From Burkholderia ubonensis subsp. mesacidophila (GTDB lineage Bacteria; Pseudomonadota; Gammaproteobacteria; Burkholderiales; Burkholderiaceae), in contig NZ_CP020738.1 in NCBI RefSeq assembly GCF_002097715.1, forward strand, positions 2,356,001 through 2,420,000: a stretch of 64,000 bases of DNA, given 5' to 3'. The notes beneath the pieces were generated by a model. That model worked only from the letters and a program-made list of their open reading frames with translations. It had not been told where the DNA came from and ran no database searches. Shown piece after piece: positions 26,933-36,620 of this stretch. The translations under genes were made by a program, and so were the position numbers. How positions within the stretch are numbered: the first letter of the stretch is position 1; the number at the start of each line of letters is the position of its first letter.

Positions 26933-29900
26933 ATGGTCGACTTCTTCATTGAGCGTCCGGTCTTCGCGTCATCGATCGCCATCGTCATGGTGCTCGCGGG
27001 CCTCATTGCGTGGTTCAACCTGCCGGTCGAGCGCTTTCCGCAAATCACGCCGCCCCAGGTGCTCGTCAAGTCGACCTATACGGGCGCCAGCGCGCAAGTC
27101 GTCGCGGACACCGTGACCACTCCGCTGGAAGCGCAGATCAACGGCGTCGAGGGCATGAGCTACATCTCGTCGGTCAGCGCGAACGACGGCAGCTCGACGA
27201 TCACGGTCACGTTCGACGTCGGCTACGACATCAACATCGGCGCGGTCGACGTGCAGAACCGCGTGTCGCAGGCCACCGCGCAACTGCCCGGCATCGTCAC
27301 GCAGACCGGCATCACGATCCAGAAGCAGAACCCGAACTTCGTGCTGGCCGTGAACCTCTATTCGCCCGATCGTTCGATCGACCCGGTCACGCTCAGCAAC
27401 TTCGCGTACCTGCAGGTCGTCGATGCGCTCAAGCGCCTGCCCGGCGTCAGCGACGTCACGATCTTCGGCGAGCGCCGCTATTCGATGCGCATCTGGCTCG
27501 ACCCGGACAAGCTCGCCGCGCTCGGCATGACCGCCACCGACATCCAGAACGCGATCCTCGACCAGAACGTGCAGGTCGCGGCCGGCAAGTTCGGCGAAGC
27601 GCCGTCGCCGCCCGGCACGCCGTTCCAGTATCAGATCAACACGCAGGGCCAGCTCGCCGATGCGCGGCAATTCGGCGGCATCGTGCTGCGCGCCGGCACC
27701 GCGAACGACGCCGCCGTGCACCTGCGCGACGTCGCGCGCACCGACCTGGGCGCGCAGCAATACACGTCGAGCGCGTCCGTCAACGAAAACCCGGCCGTGC
27801 TGATCGCCGTGTTCCAGCTGCCGACCGCGAATGCGCTGGATCTCGACCGGCGCGTGAAGGCAACGATGCAATCGCTCGCGCGGCGGTTTCCGAAGGGCAT
27901 GGCGTGGGGCATCACCTACGACACCACGATGTTCGTGTCCGCGTCGATGACCGAAGTGGCGAAGACGCTCGGCTTCGCGCTGCTGCTCGTGCTCGGCGTC
28001 GTGTACCTGTTCCTGCAGAGCTGGCGCACGACGGTGATTCCGATGATCGCGATTCCGGTGGCGCTCGTCGGCACCCTCGCGATCATGCTGGTGCTGCGCT
28101 TCTCGCTGAACACCGTCAGCCTGCTCGGCATGGTGCTCGCGATCGGTCTCGTCGTCGACGACGCGATCGTCGTGGTCGAGAACGTCGAGCGCCAGCTCCA
28201 GGGCGGGCTGGCGCCGATGGCGGCCGCCAAGCAGGCGATGCGCGAAGTGACGGGGCCGATCGTCGCGACCTCGGCGGTGCTCGGCGCGGTGTTCGTGCCG
28301 ATCGCGTTCCTGCCGGGCATCACGGGCCGCCTGTACAACCAGTTCGCGCTGACGATCGCGATCTCCGTGATGCTGTCGGCGTTCAATTCGCTGACGCTCA
28401 GCCCGGCCCTGTGCGCGGTGCTGCTGCGCCAGGGGGAAACGCGGCGGTTCGTGCTGTTCCGCGTGTTCAACCGCGGCTTCGACTGGACGCGGCAGCACTA
28501 CGCCGGCTCGGTGCGCCGGCTGATCGGCGCGCGCTGGCTCGCGCTCGCGCTGTTCGCGGGCGGGCTCGCCGTCACCTGGCTGCTGAATGCGACGATTCCG
28601 CATGCGTTCCTGCCGGTCGAGGACCCGGGCTATTTCTACGTGATCACGCAGCTGCCGAACGGCGCGTCGCTGCAACGCACCGAAGCCGTGATCGAGAAGA
28701 CCCGCGCGCTGCTGCGCGCGACGCCGGGCGTCGCCAACGTGCTGTCGATCAGCGGCCTCAATTTCGTGACGCGCGCGACCGCGTCGAACAGCGCCGCCCA
28801 GTTCGTGATCCTGAAGCCGTGGGACGAGCGCGGCGAGCGGCAAAGCGTCGCCCGCCTGATTGCGCAGGTGCAGCCCAGGCTCGCGCGGATTCCCGAAGCC
28901 CTGTCGCTCGCGCTGAACCCGCCGGCGATTTCCGGGCTCGGCACCTTCGGCGGCTTCGATTTCGAGATCGAGGACCTGACGGGCCGCGGCAGCGTCGCGC
29001 TCGACGAGGCGACGCATGCGTTTCTCGCGGAAGCGCGCCGGCAGCCCGAGCTCGACGCGCGCACGCTGCTGACCAGCTTCAACACGTCGACGCCGCAATT
29101 CGATTTCCGGCTCGATCGCGACAAGGCGAAGCTGCTGGGCCTGAACGTCGACGACGTGTTCCGCACGATGCAGATCTATCTCGGCTCGCTGTTCGTCAAC
29201 AACGTCACGCTGTTCGGCCGCAATTTCCAGGTCGTCGTGCAGGCGGACAGCCGCGCGCGCGGCAGCAAGGACGACCTGTCGCGACTCTACGTGCGCAATG
29301 CCGCGGGCGGCATGGTGCCGCTCGCGACCCTCGGGCAGCTCCGGCCGATGGTCGGACCGGAGACGGTGCCGCGCTACGACGTGTACGGCGCTGCCGAGGT
29401 CACCGGCAGCGCGGCGCCCGGCTACAGCTCGGGCCAGGCGATCGCCGCGATGCAGCGCGCCGCCCGCGTGCTGCCCGCGGATTTCGGCTACGACTGGACC
29501 GGCATCACCTATCAGGAGCTGCAGGCCGGCTCGGTCGCCGGCATCGTGTTCGCGCTCGCGATCGTGTTCGTGTTCCTGTTCCTGGCGGCGCAGTACGAGA
29601 GCTGGTCGCTGCCGTTCACGATCATCCTCACGGTGCCGCTCGCGCTGTTCGGCGCGCTGGGGCTGCTGTGGCTGCGCCGCATGCAGGTCGACATCTACGC
29701 GCAGATCGGCTTCGTGCTGCTGATCGGGCTCGCCGCGAAGAACGCGATCCTGATCGTCGAGTTCGCGAAACGGCGCCGCGAGGCCGGCCTCGACATCGTC
29801 GACGCGGTGACCGAGGCGGCGCGCCTGCGGCTGCGTCCGATCCTGATGACGGCGTTCGCGTTCATCTTCGGCGCGCTCCCGCTGATGGTCGCCACGGGCG

Positions 29901-30079
29901 CCGGCGCCGCGAGCCGGCAGTCGATCGGCACCACGGTGGTCGGCGGCATGCTCGCGGCGACGCTGCTGTCGCTCGGCTTCGTGCCGATCTTCTACTCGGT
30001 GATCGAGCGGCTGCGCGAATCGATACGCGAGAAGCTCGCACGCGCCCACGGGCAGCACGGCCCGCCGCCCGCGGCATGA
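26933..30079 (+). CDS. RND multidrug efflux permease (HAE1 family)
   Basis: This is a 1048-residue inner-membrane proton/drug antiporter of the AcrB type. It starts MVDFFIERPVFASSIAIVMVLAG; the TM4 charge relay is seen in GLVVDDAIVVVENVER (both Asp present), and the FIFGALPLMVATGAG block lies near the C-terminus. Two large periplasmic porter loops follow TM1 and TM7. Length is normal. It is first in the operon, before the adaptor and outer-membrane channel genes, the reverse of the usual adaptor-first order. Substrates cannot be predicted from sequence. Confidence 0.95.
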   Translation: MVDFFIERPVFASSIAIVMVLAGLIAWFNLPVERFPQITPPQVLVKSTYTGASAQVVADTVTTPLEAQINGVEGMSYISSVSANDGSSTITVTFDVGYDINIGAVDVQNRVSQATAQLPGIVTQTGITIQKQNPNFVLAVNLYSPDRSIDPVTLSNFAYLQVVDALKRLPGVSDVTIFGERRYSMRIWLDPDKLAALGMTATDIQNAILDQNVQVAAGKFGEAPSPPGTPFQYQINTQGQLADARQFGGIVLRAGTANDAAVHLRDVARTDLGAQQYTSSASVNENPAVLIAVFQLPTANALDLDRRVKATMQSLARRFPKGMAWGITYDTTMFVSASMTEVAKTLGFALLLVLGVVYLFLQSWRTTVIPMIAIPVALVGTLAIMLVLRFSLNTVSLLGMVLAIGLVVDDAIVVVENVERQLQGGLAPMAAAKQAMREVTGPIVATSAVLGAVFVPIAFLPGITGRLYNQFALTIAISVMLSAFNSLTLSPALCAVLLRQGETRRFVLFRVFNRGFDWTRQHYAGSVRRLIGARWLALALFAGGLAVTWLLNATIPHAFLPVEDPGYFYVITQLPNGASLQRTEAVIEKTRALLRATPGVANVLSISGLNFVTRATASNSAAQFVILKPWDERGERQSVARLIAQVQPRLARIPEALSLALNPPAISGLGTFGGFDFEIEDLTGRGSVALDEATHAFLAEARRQPELDARTLLTSFNTSTPQFDFRLDRDKAKLLGLNVDDVFRTMQIYLGSLFVNNVTLFGRNFQVVVQADSRARGSKDDLSRLYVRNAAGGMVPLATLGQLRPMVGPETVPRYDVYGAAEVTGSAAPGYSSGQAIAAMQRAARVLPADFGYDWTGITYQELQAGSVAGIVFALAIVFVFLFLAAQYESWSLPFTIILTVPLALFGALGLLWLRRMQVDIYAQIGFVLLIGLAAKNAILIVEFAKRRREAGLDIVDAVTEAARLRLRPILMTAFAFIFGALPLMVATGAGAASRQSIGTTVVGGMLAATLLSLGFVPIFYSVIERLRESIREKLARAHGQHGPPPAA

Positions 30080-30094
30080 CCGGCGCGCGAGGCG

Positions 30095-31240
30095 ATGATG
30101 AAAGCCCACCGATTCGCGCTGCTTGCCGCCGCCGCGATTGCCGTCGCGCTGGGCGCGGCGCTGCTCGTTCCGCGCGGCGCGCAGCGCGCCGCCGTCGACC
30201 CGCCGCCGGCCCGCCCCGCCGTCGCGATCGACGTGCCCGTGACGCAGGTCGTCACGCGCACGGTGCCCGTCTATCTCGAGTATGTCGGCACCACCGATGC
30301 GATTCGCACCGTCACGCTCCAGGCGCAAGTCACCGGCTATCTGTTGAAGCAGGCCGCGCCGGACGGCGCCGACGTGGCTGCCCGCGCGCTGCTGTACCGG
30401 ATCGACCCGCGCACCTATCAGGCGACGCTCGACGCGGCGACCGCGCAGGCGGCAAAGGACGCGGCCGCGCTCGACTACGCGAGCGCGAGCCATCGCCGCA
30501 ATGCGGTCCTGAACGAGAGCGGCGACGTCTCGACCGACACGCTGCAGCAATCCGCGAGCACCGAGCAGCAGGACCGCGCGGCCGTCGCGGCGGACCGCGC
30601 GCAGATCGAAACGGCGCGGATCAATTTGCAATTCACCGAAATCCGCGCGCCGTTCGCCGGCCGTCTCGGCCTGAGCCTCGTCCACGAAGGCGCGCTGATC
30701 AGCACGGCGGGCACGCAGCTGAACACCCTCGTGCAGCTCGACCCGATCTACGCGACCTTCAATCCGCCGGACACCGACCTGCCCACGATCCAGGCGCGCC
30801 AGGCGCAGGGCGCGATTCCGGCGGAGGTCGCCGTCGGCCAGGCGCGCGCGCCGCAATACCACGGCAGGCTGACCCTGCTCGACAACAGCATCGTGCGCGG
30901 CACCGGCACGATCACCGCGCGCGCGACGATCGACAACCCCCGCCATACGCTGCTGCCGGGGCAGTTCATCCACGTGCGCCTGCATGTCGCCGACCAGCCC
31001 GCCACCCTGCTGGTGCCGCAGGTCGCCGTCGGCTCGAACCAGCTCGGCCAGTACGTGTACGTCGTCGGCCCCGGCAACCGTGTCGAACAGCGTTATGTCG
31101 CGCTCGGCGCCGACTACCCGCCGCTCGTCGCGGTCCGCCAGGGCGTGGCCGACGGCGAAACGGTCGTCGTCGGCAACCTGCTGAAGCTCGGCCCGGGCAC
31201 GCTGGTGCGGCCGACGCCGGCCGGGAGCCGCGCGCCATGA
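30095..31240 (+). CDS. RND efflux periplasmic adaptor (membrane fusion protein)
   Basis: This 381-residue protein has an N-terminal membrane anchor (about 5-28) without a lipobox. It continues with the barrel-sandwich/lipoyl segment (VTLQAQVTGYLLKQAAPDGADV), an alpha-helical hairpin rich in Ala (about 115-180), a second half-lipoyl motif INLQFTEIRAPFAGRLG, and a beta-barrel domain with RGTGTITARATIDNP. It would bridge the permease and the outer-membrane channel. It starts 15 bases after the permease gene and overlaps the channel gene by four bases. Confidence 0.93.
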   Translation: MMKAHRFALLAAAAIAVALGAALLVPRGAQRAAVDPPPARPAVAIDVPVTQVVTRTVPVYLEYVGTTDAIRTVTLQAQVTGYLLKQAAPDGADVAARALLYRIDPRTYQATLDAATAQAAKDAAALDYASASHRRNAVLNESGDVSTDTLQQSASTEQQDRAAVAADRAQIETARINLQFTEIRAPFAGRLGLSLVHEGALISTAGTQLNTLVQLDPIYATFNPPDTDLPTIQARQAQGAIPAEVAVGQARAPQYHGRLTLLDNSIVRGTGTITARATIDNPRHTLLPGQFIHVRLHVADQPATLLVPQVAVGSNQLGQYVYVVGPGNRVEQRYVALGADYPPLVAVRQGVADGETVVVGNLLKLGPGTLVRPTPAGSRAP

Positions 31241-32751
31241 CCGCCCGTCGCGCCCGCCCGCGTTGCGTCGGCGCCGGCTCCGGCCTCGCCGGCGTCGCCC
31301 TTGCGACCGCGCTGCTTGCCGGCTGCGCGGTCGGGCCCGACTTCGTTCGGCCGGCGCCGCCTCGAGCCGGCGGCTATGCGCGCGAGCCGCTGCCGGCGCA
31401 GACGGTCGCGTCCGATATCCACGGCGGCGAAGCGCAGCAATTCGTGCCGGGGCTCGACCTGCCCGGCGACTGGTGGACGCTGTTCCGCTCACCCGCGCTC
31501 AACGCGATCATCGAGCGCGCGCTGGCGGCCAACCCGAGCCTGCAAGCCGCACAGGCAGCGCTGCGCGAGGCGAACGAAACGCGTCTCGCGGCCGAAGGCG
31601 CCCTCTTTCCGACGCTCAGCGCCGGCGCGTCGGTCACGCGCGAAAAGACGGCGTCCGCTACGGTCGGCAACGGCAACGCGATCCCGCCCTTCACGCTCAA
31701 GAGCGCGTCGGTGAACGTGACCTATCTGCTCGACGTCTGGGGCGGCACGCGCAGACAGGTCGAAGCGCTGGCGGCGCAGGCCGAATTCCAGCGGTTCGAA
31801 CTCGAGGCCAGCTACCTGACGCTGATCTCGAACGTCGTGCTGGCCGCGCTGCAGGACGCGTCGCTGCGCGCGCAGATCGCCGCGACGCAGGAGATCGTCG
31901 GCATCGAGACGCAGCAGCTCGCCGGGCTGCAGCGCGAATTCGCGATCGGCGCCGCGGCCAATACCGCGGTGCTGGCGCAGGACGCCGCGCTGGCGCAGGC
32001 GCGCGCCACGCTGCCGCCGCTGCAGAAGCAGCTCGCGCAAACGCGCAACCAGCTCGCCGCCTATCTCGGCCGCTTCCCGAACGACGCGCCGACGGAAACA
32101 TTCGAGCTCGACGCGTTGCAGTTGCCCGCTACGCTGCCCGTCAGCCTGCCGTCGCAACTCGTCGAACAGCGCCCCGACGTGCGTGCGTCGGAAGCGCTGC
32201 TGCATGCCGCGAGCGCCGAGATCGGCGTCGCCACCGCCAACCTGCTGCCGCAACTGACGCTCAGCGCCGCCTACGGCAGCGAGACCGCGCAGACGCTGTT
32301 CGGACCGGGAACGGCGGTCTGGAACATCGGCGCCGGGCTGCTGCAACCGCTCTTCGAGGGCGGCACGCTGCTGCATCGCCGGCGCGCGGCGATCGCCGCT
32401 TACGACGCAGCGGCGGCGCAGTACCGCGTCACGGTCGTCACCGCCTTCCAGAACGTCGCGGATGCGCTGCGCGCGCTGCAATCGGACGCTGACGCGGTCA
32501 ACGCCCAGGTGGCCGCCGAACGCGCCGCCGCGGACAGCCTCGCCGCGTCGCAACGCCAGTTCCGCATCGGCGTGATCAGCCATCTCGCGCTGCTCGACGC
32601 GCAACGGACCTACCAGCAGGCCCGCCTCGGCGAGATCCAGGCGCGGGTCGCGCGCTACTCGGATGTCGTCGCGCTGTTCCAGGCGCTGGGCGGCGGGTGG
32701 TGGAACCGTGCCGACGTACGGGAAGGCGGCGGCAGCGCCGTCGCCCGCTAG
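31237..32751 (+). CDS. RND efflux outer-membrane channel lipoprotein (NodT/OprM type)
   Basis: This 504-residue outer-membrane factor has a lipoprotein signal with lipobox LLAGC (about 28-32) followed by AVGPDFVRP, the standard start of OprM-like channels. Two internally homologous coiled-coil/beta regions are present, including RPDVRASEALLHAASAEIGVATANLLPQLTLSAAYG. It completes the tripartite pump. The ATG at 31237 overlaps the adaptor stop. Confidence 0.94.
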   Translation: MTARRARPRCVGAGSGLAGVALATALLAGCAVGPDFVRPAPPRAGGYAREPLPAQTVASDIHGGEAQQFVPGLDLPGDWWTLFRSPALNAIIERALAANPSLQAAQAALREANETRLAAEGALFPTLSAGASVTREKTASATVGNGNAIPPFTLKSASVNVTYLLDVWGGTRRQVEALAAQAEFQRFELEASYLTLISNVVLAALQDASLRAQIAATQEIVGIETQQLAGLQREFAIGAAANTAVLAQDAALAQARATLPPLQKQLAQTRNQLAAYLGRFPNDAPTETFELDALQLPATLPVSLPSQLVEQRPDVRASEALLHAASAEIGVATANLLPQLTLSAAYGSETAQTLFGPGTAVWNIGAGLLQPLFEGGTLLHRRRAAIAAYDAAAAQYRVTVVTAFQNVADALRALQSDADAVNAQVAAERAAADSLAASQRQFRIGVISHLALLDAQRTYQQARLGEIQARVARYSDVVALFQALGGGWWNRADVREGGGSAVAR

Positions 32752-32968
32752 CGAATTCGATGCCATCCGGCTCCGCTTTGCGCGATGCGGCCTACACTTA
32801 AGTTGGACCGCGCAGGGCGGCATGAGGCTGCGTCACGAAAGGGGTCAAACGCATATTCCGAGCCAGCAGCCATCGATAGCGAGCACCGCACGGTCGCGTT
32901 CGGCGGCGACCGAGGCATTCGTATCGTCTCCGGATTCGTTTCGAGGGCAAACCACCACGGAGGCGGTT

Positions 32969-33547
32969 ATGAACAGTAAGCTTTCCAACCCGGCGCCGCT
33001 CGGACTGGCCGGGTTCGCACTCACGACCTGGCTGCTCAGCATGGTGAACGCCGGCTGGTACAGCGCGGACGCGCTGGGCCTCGTGCTGGCGGTCGCGTTC
33101 GCTTTCGGCGGCACCGCGCAAATGATCGCGGGCGTGATGGAGTTTCCGCGCGGCAACACGCTGGGCACCGTGGCGTTCCTCAGTTATGGCGCCTTCTGGT
33201 GGTCCTTCGCGCTGTTCGTCGCGTTCCTGGGCACGAAGGTGCCGGAGTCGTTCGTCGGCTGGTACCTGATGGCGTGGGGCGTCTTCACGTTCTACATGTG
33301 GATCGGCTCGCTGCACACGAGCACGTCCGTGCAACTCGTATTCCTGTCGTTGTGGATCACGTTCCTGATGCTGGCGATCGGCGCCTGGACCGGGTCGAGC
33401 CTGGCCACGCAGATCGGCGGCTACACGGGCCTCGTGACCGCGCTGCTGGCGTTCTACGCATCGGCGGCCATGATCATCAACGAAGCCTTCGGCCATACCG
33501 TGCTCCCGACGCACGACTGGTCGCAAGGCCATCCGCGAGCGGCGTGA
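32969..33547 (+). CDS. Acetate uptake transporter (GPR1/FUN34/YaaH, SatP-like)
   Basis: This is a 192-residue membrane protein with six predicted helices. The family signature NPAPLGLAGFALTTW is at residues 6-20, and FGGTAQMIAGVMEFPRGNTLG and SYGAFWWSFA follow. YaaH/SatP proteins transport acetate and succinate with protons. GGAGGC precedes the ATG by six bases. Placed 206 bases before an acetyl-CoA-synthetase-like gene, it forms an uptake-and-activation pair. The 217 bases upstream (32752-32968) contain only promoter DNA. Confidence 0.92.
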   Translation: MNSKLSNPAPLGLAGFALTTWLLSMVNAGWYSADALGLVLAVAFAFGGTAQMIAGVMEFPRGNTLGTVAFLSYGAFWWSFALFVAFLGTKVPESFVGWYLMAWGVFTFYMWIGSLHTSTSVQLVFLSLWITFLMLAIGAWTGSSLATQIGGYTGLVTALLAFYASAAMIINEAFGHTVLPTHDWSQGHPRAA

Positions 33548-33753
33548 CCCACCGGCGGACCGGCGGGCGCGCATCGGACGCGCCGGCCGGCGCCGCCGGC
33601 CATCGCATCGGTCCTGAACCGGATTTCGTCATGTAGCTCACGCACCCCATCGCACCTGGTGCCTCGACCCGTGAAAGACGGACCCATGACGCGCCGCCGC
33701 CGGCAGCACGTCCGCTTCGTGCTCCAGGCACCTGGGAGAAAGGAGGATCTGTC

Positions 33754-35814
33754 ATGTCACGAGACAAGTCGTCGCACCGCGCTGCCGCCGAATCGCACGC
33801 GGCCGACGTTTCCGAGGCGCAAATCGCCGTCCACTGGCCCGAGGAGGATTACTTCCTGCCGCCCGCCTCGTTCATCGGCCAGGCCAACCTGACCGACCCG
33901 GGCGTGTTCGAGCGCTTCTCCCTCGACAAGTTTCCCGAATGCTTCAAGGAGTTCGCGGACCTGCTCGACTGGTACAAGTATTGGGAGACGACCTTCGACG
34001 CGAGCCATCCGCCGTTCTGGCGCTGGTTCGTCGGCGGCAAGCTCAACGCGTGCTACAACTGCGTGGATCGCCATCTGCCGAAGTACCGCAACAAGACCGC
34101 GATCCATTTCGTGCCCGAACTCGAAGCCGAGGCGGTCCAGCACGTGACGTACCAGGAGCTCTACGTCCGCGTCAACGAATTCGCCGCGCTGTTGCGTGAC
34201 GTGTTCGGCCTGAAGGCCGGCGATCGCGTCACGCTGCACATGCCGATGGTGGCCGAATTGCCGATCACGATGCTCGCCTGCGCGCGGCTCGGGGTGATTC
34301 ATTCGCAGGTGTTCAGCGGCTTCAGCGGCGCGGCGTGCGCCGACCGCATCCTGGATTCGGAAAGCCGCCTGCTGATCACGATGGATGCCTACTACCGCGG
34401 CGGCAAGCTGCTCGATCACAAGGAAAAGGCGGACATCGCGTTCGCCGAGGCGGCCGCGAAAGGCCACAAGGCCGAGAAGGTGCTGGTCTGGCAGCGCTAT
34501 CCGGACCGGTACTCGAGCCCGACGCCGCTCGTCGAAGGCCGCGACGTGATCGTCAACGACGCCCTCAAGCCGTTCCGCGGCAAGACGGTCGACCCCGTCG
34601 AGATGCCGGCGGAAGCGCCGCTGTTCCTCATGTACTCGAGCGGCACCACCGGACGCCCGAAGGGCTGCCAGCACTCCACCGGCGGCTTCCTGTCGTACGT
34701 GGCGTGGACCTCGAAATACATCCAGGACATCCATCCCGAGGACGTGTACTGGTGCATGGCCGACATCGGCTGGATCACCGGGCATTCGTACATCGTCTAC
34801 GGCCCGCTCGCGCTCGCGACCTCGACGGTCATCTACGAAGGCGTGCCGGTCTACCCCGACCCCGGCCGGCCGTGGCGCATTGCCGAGCAGCTCGGGGTCA
34901 ACATCTTCCACACGTCGCCGACGGCGATCCGCGCACTGCGGCGCGCCGGGCCGGACGAGCCCGCGAAGTACCACTATCGCTTCAAGCACATGACGACCGT
35001 CGGCGAGCCGATCGAGCCGGAAGTGTGGAAGTGGTATCACCGGACGGTCGGCAAGGGCGAGGCCGTGATCGTCGATACGTGGTGGCAGACGGAAACCGGC
35101 GGCTTCCTGTGCAGCACCGTGCCGGCGCTGCACAAGATGAAACCGGGCAGCGCCGGCCCGGGGATTCCCGGCATTCATCCGGTGATCTACGACGATGACG
35201 GCAACGAGCTGCCGCAGGGGTCCGGCAAGGCCGGCAACATCTGCATCCGCAACCCGTGGCCCGGCGCGTTCCAGACCATCTGGAAAGCCCCGGAGCGCTT
35301 CGTGTCGACGTACTACAGCCGCTACTGCCGTAACCCGAAGAGCAAGGACTGGCGCGACTGGCCGTACATGGCGGGCGACGGCGCCGTCGATGCCGCGGAC
35401 GGCTATTTCCGGATCCTCGGCCGCATCGACGACGTGATCAACGTCGCGGGCCACCGGCTCGGCACCAAGGAGATCGAGTCGGCGGCGCTGCTGGTGCCTG
35501 ACGTAGTCGAAGCGGCGGTCGTGCCGGTCACCGACGAGATCAAGGGCAAGGTGCCGGAACTGTACGTGTCGTTGAAGCCCGGCGTGGAAGCGTCGAAGGA
35601 AGTGGCAAAGCAGGTGTCGGAATCGGTGGTCGAGCGGATCGGATCGATCGCGAAGCCGCATCGCGTGCTGATCGTCCCGGACATGCCGAAGACCCGGTCG
35701 GGGAAGATCATGCGGCGCGTGCTCGCGGCGCTGTCGAACCATCAGGACCCTGGCGACGTATCGACGCTCGCCAACCCGGAAATCGTCGATAGCCTGAGGG
35801 CGCTCGTGAAGTAA
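33754..35814 (+). CDS. Acetyl/propionyl-CoA synthetase-like AMP-forming ligase
   Basis: This is a 686-residue member of the acetate-CoA ligase group. The P-loop-like LMYSSGTTGRPKG is the AMP-binding motif; further conserved blocks are WWQTETGG, GRIDDVINVAGHRLGTKEIE and the C-terminal KTRSGKIMRR, whose last-but-two Lys is the usual acetylation site. It would activate acetate or another short acid to its CoA ester. AAAGGAGG lies eight bases before the ATG. It is transcribed in the same direction as the acetate permease. Confidence 0.9.
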   Translation: MSRDKSSHRAAAESHAADVSEAQIAVHWPEEDYFLPPASFIGQANLTDPGVFERFSLDKFPECFKEFADLLDWYKYWETTFDASHPPFWRWFVGGKLNACYNCVDRHLPKYRNKTAIHFVPELEAEAVQHVTYQELYVRVNEFAALLRDVFGLKAGDRVTLHMPMVAELPITMLACARLGVIHSQVFSGFSGAACADRILDSESRLLITMDAYYRGGKLLDHKEKADIAFAEAAAKGHKAEKVLVWQRYPDRYSSPTPLVEGRDVIVNDALKPFRGKTVDPVEMPAEAPLFLMYSSGTTGRPKGCQHSTGGFLSYVAWTSKYIQDIHPEDVYWCMADIGWITGHSYIVYGPLALATSTVIYEGVPVYPDPGRPWRIAEQLGVNIFHTSPTAIRALRRAGPDEPAKYHYRFKHMTTVGEPIEPEVWKWYHRTVGKGEAVIVDTWWQTETGGFLCSTVPALHKMKPGSAGPGIPGIHPVIYDDDGNELPQGSGKAGNICIRNPWPGAFQTIWKAPERFVSTYYSRYCRNPKSKDWRDWPYMAGDGAVDAADGYFRILGRIDDVINVAGHRLGTKEIESAALLVPDVVEAAVVPVTDEIKGKVPELYVSLKPGVEASKEVAKQVSESVVERIGSIAKPHRVLIVPDMPKTRSGKIMRRVLAALSNHQDPGDVSTLANPEIVDSLRALVK

Positions 35815-35874
35815 CGGCAATCGGGAGGACTTCGATCGATCGGCATCTCGTCGTGCGGGCACGGCGGGATGCCG

Positions 35875-36402
35875 TCATACCATCTCCGGACTCGGACTCG
35901 GCTCGGCGGCATGCTGCGCGCGCCGCAGATGATGCGCGGCCAGCCTGCGCCGCACGGTCAGCTCGAATTGCTGCGTCGCTGTGGCGGGCTCGCGTCGCGC
36001 GAAACCGAGGACGTTGCGCACGATCTGAATCGGCGTCAACACGACGCCCCACGGCAGCCCCCACCATCCCCACAATGCGGACGTGAGAATCGCCATCGCC
36101 TGCTTCTTGCGGCCGCAGCGCCGGCAGCAGACGTGCCGGCGCGTCGCCCATTGCGTGACGAACACCAGCGACACGACCCGATGGACCGCGTGGACGTCGA
36201 TGGGGCCGTCCTCGCGCTTGCAGATCGGGCACGGGCCGTGCCGGCAGTCGTCGACGTATTGATGCACCGTGACGGCGGGCAGGCGCTCGGCGATGACGAG
36301 CACCGAGTGCGCTTGCGCGCATTGCGCGCCGCAATAGCGGTGGCGGTCGATCGTCTGGCCGCCGATGAAGAATGTCTTGCCGCAATTGCTGCACTCTGCC
36401 AC
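35875..36402 (-). CDS. Zinc-ribbon membrane-associated protein of unknown function
   Basis: This 175-residue protein has four cysteine pairs: CSNC (4-7), CGAQC (24-28), CPIC near 58-61 and CCRRC near 91-95. They are followed by one hydrophobic stretch, MAILTSALWGWWGLPWGVVLTPIQIV (about 102-127). The Cys pairs look like zinc ribbons. The start is GTG at 36402 after GGGGGTAAC. It converges on the acyl-CoA ligase gene (60 bases). Function not recognised. Confidence 0.6.
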   Translation of the reverse strand: MAECSNCGKTFFIGGQTIDRHRYCGAQCAQAHSVLVIAERLPAVTVHQYVDDCRHGPCPICKREDGPIDVHAVHRVVSLVFVTQWATRRHVCCRRCGRKKQAMAILTSALWGWWGLPWGVVLTPIQIVRNVLGFARREPATATQQFELTVRRRLAAHHLRRAQHAAEPSPSPEMV

Positions 36403-36620
36403 GTTACCCCCGGATGCGTTTTTTTATGTCGTGCGTGTCGGGTCGATCCGGTGGAGTCGTGGAGTGGCCGGTTTGTCCGGCCAGTCTGTCGTCGTTGACT
36501 CGACTCGTGATGAAACGGAATCGACACCTGACTTATCGGCATGCGGCGGGTCGTCTTGAGCAAATATTTGATGACAGCGGGATGCGCCGACTCAGCGGGC
36601 GGTCGGATTGCCAGGTCTGA

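Noticed and set aside
26969..31492. 1507-codon open frame antisense to the RND permease and adaptor
   Set aside because: Low-complexity Arg/Asp/His composition, no start signal and no domains; shadow of the RND genes.
32795..32825. Sigma-54 promoter upstream of the acetate permease
   Set aside because: GG and GC have the right spacing but the flanking bases (TGGACC...GGGC) match the consensus poorly.
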